A stretch of 22,263 nucleotides of DNA, taken from positions 1-22,263 of the forward strand of contig JAAYRN010000216.1 of the NCBI GenBank assembly GCA_012518765.1, read 5' to 3'. This document shows, in pieces, positions 9,701-18,700 of the stretch. The position numbers and the translations under genes are program-made. Source of the stretch: Bacteroidales bacterium. Lineage in GTDB: Bacteria > Bacteroidota > Bacteroidia > Bacteroidales > WCHB1-69. Within the stretch, counting starts at the first letter, position 1, and every line of letters starts with the position of its first letter. The notes below the pieces were generated by a model, which did no database searches, had not been told where the DNA came from, and worked only from the letters and a program-made list of their open reading frames with translations.

Positions 9701-12700
9701 GAAGCCATGATTCGTTTGAAGTATTGTGGTGTATCAGGTCCTGTAACATTGGCTTTATTCCCTGGAGTATATATAGAAAATATTATTTTTGAAGATACCA
9801 TCAGAGGCACAGATTCCATTAACACAGTTACTTTTACCTCTACAACAGGAATTAGTTCCGATGTAATTATTTATACTGCAAAAGACTCAGCACAAGATAT
9901 TGGTACTATTGATTTGAAAAATGTAAAACACCTAATTTTTAGCAACATAGCCATATATGGTCAACAACGTAGCCCTATGTATTATTCAAAATCGGTAATA
10001 CTACGTTCGGGAACAGAAAATATTGAATTTAAAAACTGTACATTGTTAATTCCCACCTTTGTATCTGCTACGAATATACCTGGACAGCTTTCTGTTGTTT
10101 ATAATCCTTCTGGAAATCAAATAAATAATATACGAATTTTGAATTGCTATATACATGGAGGGTCTGCAGGGATTTATTTAGCAGGAAATGGAGAAAATAT
10201 TCTAATTCAAAACAATAATATAAAAAATGTAGACAATTATGGTATTTACATGTATTATAACAATTTTACTGAAATTTCAAACAACTCAATAGAACAACGC
10301 TATAATACCAATTTGACGCTCATTGATTTTACAGCAATGTATTTTTATCAATCCAATGGGAACTTTATAAGAAACAATAAAATTCACCTGTATCAAACCT
10401 ACTACGGAATGTATATGTACTATGCATCTAAGTTAGATTACTCTCATTTGCTTGTTTATAACAACGAAATTATAGCTCCTGTAACTAATAATTATTACGG
10501 TATTTATATGTCTACAGGCTGTAGTGATGTAAAATTATTACACAATTCTGTGTTAATAAAAGGGAAAGGCATGGGAAGATGCTTATACGTAACAACGACA
10601 CTAAGTGGCAATGTATTAAGAAATAATAATTTCATCAATTTGTCTGGCGATGTATCCAGTATAGATAATCATGTAGTTTATTTTCCAACAACAACAGCTA
10701 CAGCTGGGTATACAATGGATTATAATAATTATTACACCACAGGGGCTTACTTGGGATATGCTGGGAACAATATTACCAATCTTACTTTATGGAGAACAGC
10801 AGTGGGTCAAGATGCTAATTCGACAAGTATTAATCCTACTTTTTTCAGCAGTCAAACTCTTGATATAGTAGACTATACAGGATTAAGCTGTCCTCGTATT
10901 TCCGATGTCCCTATAGATATTGACAGTAATAATCGTACTGCAAATACTACCGTTGGAGCCTATCATGGCGACCCTTATGCCTTGGATGTCATGCCTCGTG
11001 CCATTGTTTCTCCTTCTCCAGTAAGTAGCATAGGATCAGTTACTCCTGTAACAGTTACTGTATTAAATGTAGGTTCCGATACCGTTACACAAATGAGGGT
11101 ACATTGGGTAGTAAATGGTATCACACAACCATCCTACACATGGACTGGAATACTATTACCTAACACAACCACCTCGCCCATAACATTAGGTAGTTTTTAT
11201 CCTCAACCTGGCTATAATTCTATTATAGTGTATACTTCTATGCCTAATGGGCAAGCTGATAATTTGCCTGCAAACGATACACTTATTTACGAAACATACG
11301 GCTGCGATTCAGGATTTAGCGGAACATATACAGTAGGATTAATAGGAGCAGATTTTAGTTCATTGAGCGAAGCTGTGGAGGCTCTATCCTACTGCGGAGT
11401 ATACGGACCCACAACTATTGCCATACAGCCAGGAACTTATCGCGGAAATGTAATTATACCAAAAATACCTGGAACAAGTAACATCAATACCGTTACTTTT
11501 ACCTCTGCTATGCAAGATTCAACAACAGTTGTACTTGAGGCAAATTTAGCTACAGGAGTTATTATTTTAGATAACGCAGATAATATAATTATCAGCCATT
11601 TAACATTGGAAGGAATTCTTTCGGGTAGTGCTTCACGCTGTATTGAATTTAAAAACAGCAACAAAGATATTTTGATTACAAATAACTTTATGGAAACTTG
11701 CCTTTCCAATTCTGCCTCTTCCGCTATCATGGCTATTTATTCTTCTCAATCACAAGATACAAATGTATGTATTCAAAATAACCATTTGTATGGAACGGGA
11801 GGGATATGGATAGAATCGGCAAACTATGCGAGTTCAGCGAGTTATAACATTACCATAGAAAATAATTTAATAGAACAATTTTATTATTATGGAATATATA
11901 TGACCCACTCGGGAATTACAAAAGTTCATAATAATAAACTCCGAAAAAGTTCGGAAACACAACAAGGTTATGGAATATATATGTATTATTGCTACGGTGT
12001 TGTTGAGGAAATAACCAAGATTACATCCAATTCAATTGTAGGACCTTTTTCCTATAATGCTTACCTATATTATTCTTACAGTAACTGCGGAGTTTCTACA
12101 GCCAATATACTGTTTGCTAACAACGAACTTATACAAACAGGAAGTAGTGGTAGTTATATGCTTTACCAATACTATGGTGGCAATTGGCAGAACATTAACA
12201 ATAGTTTTATTAATACAGGAACCATTACATATCAAGTATATAAATACTCGACAACACCATCAAGTATAAATTTTTCAAACAATATATTTGCTAATCTAAA
12301 TTCTTGTACCTACTTATTCTATTGTGCTAACACAACCGCTAATTATATCGGAATTGTTGATTACAATAATTATTGGAAAGGTAACTCCACAAACTTGGCA
12401 TATTGGGGTACAGCATATAGTGATTTGGCTTCTTGGAAATCTGCTCATACCAACATCAATGCACACTCTGTTGCTATCAATCCTCGATTTTTAGATTCTA
12501 CACAAAAAGCCGTACCTTCCGTTTGGTTAGGATTAGAATGTTTAGCTAACCCATTAGTAACTAATGATATTTCGGGAATAGATAGAAGTCATTCTACACA
12601 CATGGGCTGTTACGTACCTATTTACAATTTAGATGCAGGGCTAAAATACTTTGTAAGTCCTTCTGGAAACTCAGCCATTAGTCAAACCAATGTCATAGTC

Positions 12701-15700
12701 AAACTAACAAACTGGGGATACAATACGTTACAAAATGCAACTATTCAATGGAAAGTAAACAACACACTACAAACTCCTATTAATTTAACTAATTTATCTT
12801 TAGCACAATACAGAGATACCAGTATATTATTAGGTTCTTATTTGCCTGTATTAGGTGCTACTACCGATTTAGTTGCTTGGGTCGAAAATCCAAATAACGG
12901 AACAGATGAAAATAAATTCAACGATACCGTTAAAACATCTTCTTTAGGTTGTAATCGAATTTTAAAAGGAAACTACACCGTAGGAGGAGTTACCGCCGAT
13001 TTTGCAAGCATCAACCAAGTATTTGTAGAACTCACAACGTGTGGTATAGAAGGAAATGTGAATTTCCTTTTAGAAAATGGAACGTACAACGAGGCACTTG
13101 TATTCTCTGACCCCATACCCGGAAAAACGGAAAAAGATACCATTACCTTTGCCTCTTTGAGTGGTAATGCCGATAGTGTTATTATACGAACAAATGGAGT
13201 TGCTGTAACTCTTGGAAACATTAATGATTTAGTATTTAAAAACTTAACCATTGATGCAAGTACCGGAACTTATGGTTTTGTCTTTAGATTTCCATGCGAA
13301 AACATTGAAATCAATAATTGTATTATCAAATTAAGTCCAACAAGTAGTTCATACGCAGGAATCTATAAAGCCAATGCTACGGGAACCGTCAACAACATTC
13401 GTATTTTAAACAATACAATTAGTGGAGGAGCTTACAATATTTATTTTTATGGAGGAACTAGTACTTCGGAATATGCTAACAATATTACCATCAATAACAA
13501 CATATTGAAAGATGCATATCAATATGGTATGTATTTATATTATACTAAATTCAGTAGTATTTCGAAAAACAAAATAAGTTCACGTTCAGCAAGTTTTACT
13601 TCTTCTTATTATGGGATATATGCTTATTATTCAAATGTAAACACCGTGAATGCAAACAAAATTTACATCCCCACCACTATTTCATTTCCCTACGGTATGT
13701 ATTTTTACTATATAAACTATACGAATGCATCGGGAGCAGGATTAATTGCCAATAACGAATTAATTATCAATGCTTCAAGTAGCAATGGACACGGAATGTA
13801 TATCATGAATAGTAGATTAAATATTTACCATAACTCTATACATGTAAATGCTACTGCTGCTTCAAAAGGACTGTATATAAGCACTTCTACAAATTACCCA
13901 ATAGCTGTCCGTCAAAACAATATAGGATCATTTTCCTCTATGGTATTTCCTATTTACCTATCCTCACTCAATGGATTGACATTGAATTATAATAATTATT
14001 ATGGCTCATATATAGGATATGTAAATGCTGGAGTTTCAAACATGGCTCTGTGGAGAATGTCTACTGGACAAGATGTTAATTCAACCAATGTTATTCCTAC
14101 TTTTATCGACATAACATCTAAGTTGAAAACCGATGGTTTCGGATTAACTTGTAATCGAAACAAAGATGTATTGTACGATATTGAAGATTCTATACGTGGA
14201 GTTATAACAACTGTTGGAGCCTATAATGATTTTATTATGCTTCCTTATAATATTATGCCTAAGGAGCTTGTATCTCCTGCCCTCAGTGTATCAAGCGGAG
14301 TAAGCGATTCTGTTTTTATTACCATAGCCAATATGGGGTCTAATAAAATCACCTCTATGAACATCAGGTGGCAAATCAACAATGGAGTAACTCAAACCCT
14401 ACCTTGGACTGGGAATTTAGACGTTATGGAAATTACACCTCCTATCTTTTTAGGAACATTTGTTCCACTCCCTGGTAGTAATACCATTTTAATTTATACC
14501 GACTCGCCCAATGGACAGCCTGATAACGATACATCAAACGACACCATGTTTGTAGAAGTATATGGATGCGATTCAGCATTGATAGGAAATTATACCGTTG
14601 GAGGTGCTTCTGCTAATTTTGCTTCCGTAACCGATGCTATAAAAGCATTGTCTTACTGCGGAATATCAGGACCAACAACCATACTAATAAATGCTGGCAC
14701 ATATATTGAAAACATTACAATTCCTTATATACCAGGTAGTAGCTCTGCTAACTTGTTGACCATCACTTCCGCTAACGGAGATTCTACTTCTGTTGTTATT
14801 CAAAGTAATTCGGATGAAGCTGCAATTACTCTATCAAGTGCTAAAAATGTAATTATCGAAAATATAACCATCAATGGAGTGTTAACAGGAAACTTCTCTC
14901 ACGCTATTGATTTGAAAAATAATAACAGAAACATTCACATACGCAATAACAGAATACAAACAAGTACAGACACTTGTTCAACAGAAGCAATTACTGCAAT
15001 TTACGCTATGAACTCCTTGGATACATCTTTTATTATTTCCAATAACTACATACATGGAAGTGGAGGTATTTGGATGCAATCAGCAAACACTAATTCTGCC
15101 TCGTACGATGTTTCTATTTCAAACAATATAATTGACCAATTCAGCTATTATGGAATTTATACCTCTTATATAAATCTACGCACCATTGCCGACAACAAAC
15201 TTTATAAAGGAAATGTAAATAGCAATGGATATGGAATGTATGTAAACTATTCCTACGGAATATCATCCGACATTACACGCATTGTAAATAACACAATTAT
15301 AGGAGAATCATTTACAGCACTGGCTCACCTCAACTATTGTTTCAGTAATCAAGGAACCAGTATTTCGGATATTTTGTTTGCAAATAACGAATTGATAAAT
15401 ACAGGAATTTCATATTATATGGTGTATCAATATTATGGAGGAAAATGGCAAAACACCAATAATACCTTCTTAAATACAGGATCAGGTACTCTATCCTACC
15501 TATTCTATAAGTATACAACCGTATCTAATGGAATCAATTTTACAAACAATATGTTTATAAATTTAGGAAACTGTAGTTATTTGATTTATAATACTACTCC
15601 CACTTATACCGGAGTTGTTGATTATAATAACTATCATACTACAGGAAACAATCTTGTACACTGGGGTAACACATACAATAGTTTAAGTAACTGGAAATAT

Positions 15701-18700
15701 TCTCACAACACTATAAACAACAATTCTGTATCTGTTGACCCAACATTTGCCAATCCGACACTTAATGCTATTCCTGTTAGCTGGGTAGGATTAGTATGCC
15801 CTCGCAACCCCGATGTACTGCGAGATATTAAAGGCGTTACCCGTGGACAAAATACCTATATGGGATGCCATGTTCCAAGTTTCACTTTTGATGCTGGATT
15901 AGAATCCTTTATAACTCCTTCGGGAAGTTCCATAGCTGGGAATCCCACTCCTGTAAGTGTAAGACTAAGTAACTCAGGAACTACTGTATTAAATTCAGTA
16001 ACTATCAGATGGGAAGTAGACGGAACCAATATGACACAAGTAAATGTAAGTGGATTGTCATTGTCTCAATTTAAAGATACAATCATTTATTTAGGCACAT
16101 ATATACCTGTCAACAATACAGTATCTAAAATTGTTGCATGGATTGAAAGTCCAAACGGATTGACAAAAGACGATAATCAAGCCAACGACACCATTGATGT
16201 TTCCTCATTAGGATGTACATTTGTATTAAATGGTAGTTATACCGTTGGTGATTCTGTTTCTGATTTTAGTTCTTTAACCGAAGTATTTAATATTTTGAAT
16301 ACCTGTGGTGTTTCAGGTCCTGTAACACTACAGCTTCGTCCTGGAACCTATGGAAATCTTATTATTAATCGATCTTTTGTAAACAGTAGCAATATTAACA
16401 CTGTTACAATCACCTCCTCCACAGGCATAGCCTCCGATGTTGTATTCCGCTCCACTGGAAATGTTGTTACCTTAGGAAATACAAGTCATTATGTATTTAA
16501 TAACGTAACCATAGATGCTACATCTGGCACAAGAGCAGTCATGTTTAATTCAGCTTGTGAAAACATTGAAATCAGTAACTGTATCATCAAAGCACATCCT
16601 ACAACGACAAGCTCTTCTTATACAGGAATTTATAAAGCTGGATCAGGAGTTGTAAACAACATTCGTATCCTAAACAACCACATTGACGGAGGATATTATA
16701 ATATTTATTTCTACGGAGGCGTAAGCTCTACAGACTATGGTACCAATATTACCATAGATGGAAACACATTAACCAATGCTTATTATTACGGAATGTACTT
16801 CTATTATTCTGATTTTAGCAGTGTTTCGCATAATACTATTACACCGAGAAACATAAGTGCTACTACATATTATTACGGAATGTACTTCTATTATTGCAAC
16901 GCTTCTGCTGTTGACGGGAATAAAATACACTCCAAAAATGTATCTATTACATATCCCTATGGTATTTATGCTAATTATTTCAATTACAGCAACACCAACA
17001 CAGCTGGAGTTATTTCAAATAATGATATTATTTTAAACGCAACTTCTACTACTTCAGGCATTTATTTAAATTATGGTAGGGTAAATATTATCAACAATTC
17101 CATATATATAAATGGAACAGGAGGCAATAGAACAGTATATATAAATCCCGAAAGTGGACACCATGTAAGCATTAAAAATAACAACTTTATTTCTATGTCT
17201 ACCACAGGCTACGGAGTTTATATAGCCAATACAGCAAATTTAGGCTCTACCATGTTTATGGATTACAATAATTACTATGCTGCTTACATAGGTTATGCAA
17301 GTGGTAATATCAATAATTTATCTACTTGGCAAATGTCAACAGGTCAAGATGTGCATTCCGTAACTATGTATCCAAAATTTATCGATGAAACCAACGATCT
17401 TAAACTTTTAGATTATGTAGGATTGTTATGTCCAAGAGACACCAATGTTTTGACCGACTTAGAGAAGAAAGAACGTACCTCATTAACAATCATAGGTGCT
17501 TATTCTGTTGCCTTGTATGAAGATTATGATTTAAGTACAGCCTTCTTAGTAGAACCCATCAACATACCTGGAAGTTGCTATCCCGATCTTCCATCTATCA
17601 AAGTTGCTATATCAAACAATGGAATTTATCCCTTTAATTTTGCCCTAAATCAGTTAAAATTATATGTCGAAATTACAGGAGCTTATAACTTTAAAGCCGA
17701 TACCACCATTTCGTCCGGAACGTTAAAAGAAATGCAACAAGATACATTTGAAATAGCCAGCATGATTCCTATGGGTGAAAATGGCGACTACCACATTACT
17801 ATATGGCTAAGTTGCCCTATTGATACCATACACTCAGACGACACATTGAGATACACCTATAAAGTAAATAAAATAACCCTGCCATTTGATTTAGACTTTA
17901 GTACCATACCTTCCGAAATAAAATTAAATCAATTAACTGGAGATTTAAATTGGGAAATTGCTCCCGGCGATGAAGACAATCCTCCTTTATCTCCTGTTTT
18001 CGGGACGGGACGTTTACGTTTTGCATCTTCGTCTGGAAAAGGATCTATGGCTCAAGTTATAACAGAACCCATTGATATGCAAGGAACCTATAGCCCTAAA
18101 TTGGAATTCTGGTATGCACACGACAATTTGGCTTCTGATGCTCGCGATCAAACCAACTTCTATATTTCTATAGATGGAGGTTATACGTTTATTTCTCTTA
18201 TCAATGTATTCCGATACGATTCTACATTTACTACTCCTGGATGGAAATATTATCAAGTCGATTTATCAGCCTACGCATCCTACTCTTGCGTTATATTCTC
18301 CATAGAAGCACAAAGCTATGGAGGTGGGAATCAAAATATTGATAGAATCCGAATTTCAGCTGCTCCCGATATAAAAATCGGAAAAATCGATGTGCCAAAC
18401 CTGAAAAATTGCGATTTAACTCATAAAACAGTAAAAATACTTGTCGAAAACAATACCTCGCAACGCTTTAATTTTGTTTATAATCCAACCAATTTATCGG
18501 TAAAATTAACAAATCCTGATGGCGTTAGCCAAAACTTCTCTATTCCTTTAAATTCAAAAGAATTAAATGGAAACGAAATAGATACGATTATTCTTGGCAG
18601 TACATTTGATTTTAGTACAACTGGAACTTATACCATACATGCTTTCATTAATTCCGTAGACAGCAATCGCACAAACGACACTTTGAAACGCGATATATGG

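Larger units (their letters stand above)
10970..17506 (+). repeat. Two-copy higher-order duplication (linker-B-linker-A), about 3264 bp each
   Basis: Copy 1 is about 10970-14230 and copy 2 about 14231-17506. Both contain, in the same order, a linker starting near an MP-x-x-(I/L)-V-S-P motif, a type B helix, an (L/F)DAGL linker and a type A helix. First-cysteine spacing is 1088 residues for both the B pair (1521 to 2609) and the A pair (2070 to 3158), so net length has not drifted at these anchors. Sequence divergence between the copies is substantial, which suggests an old event. Confidence 0.75.

Noticed and set aside
11437..13251. Minus-strand open frames opposite the giant gene (also near 8128, 18014 and 18955)
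   Set aside because: They are shadows of the long coding frame with no recognisable domains.
7997..17506. Active pectate lyase or other polysaccharide-degrading enzyme
   Set aside because: The helix fold fits, but I cannot find a consistent catalytic Asp/Arg/His set across the modules, so no enzyme call is made.
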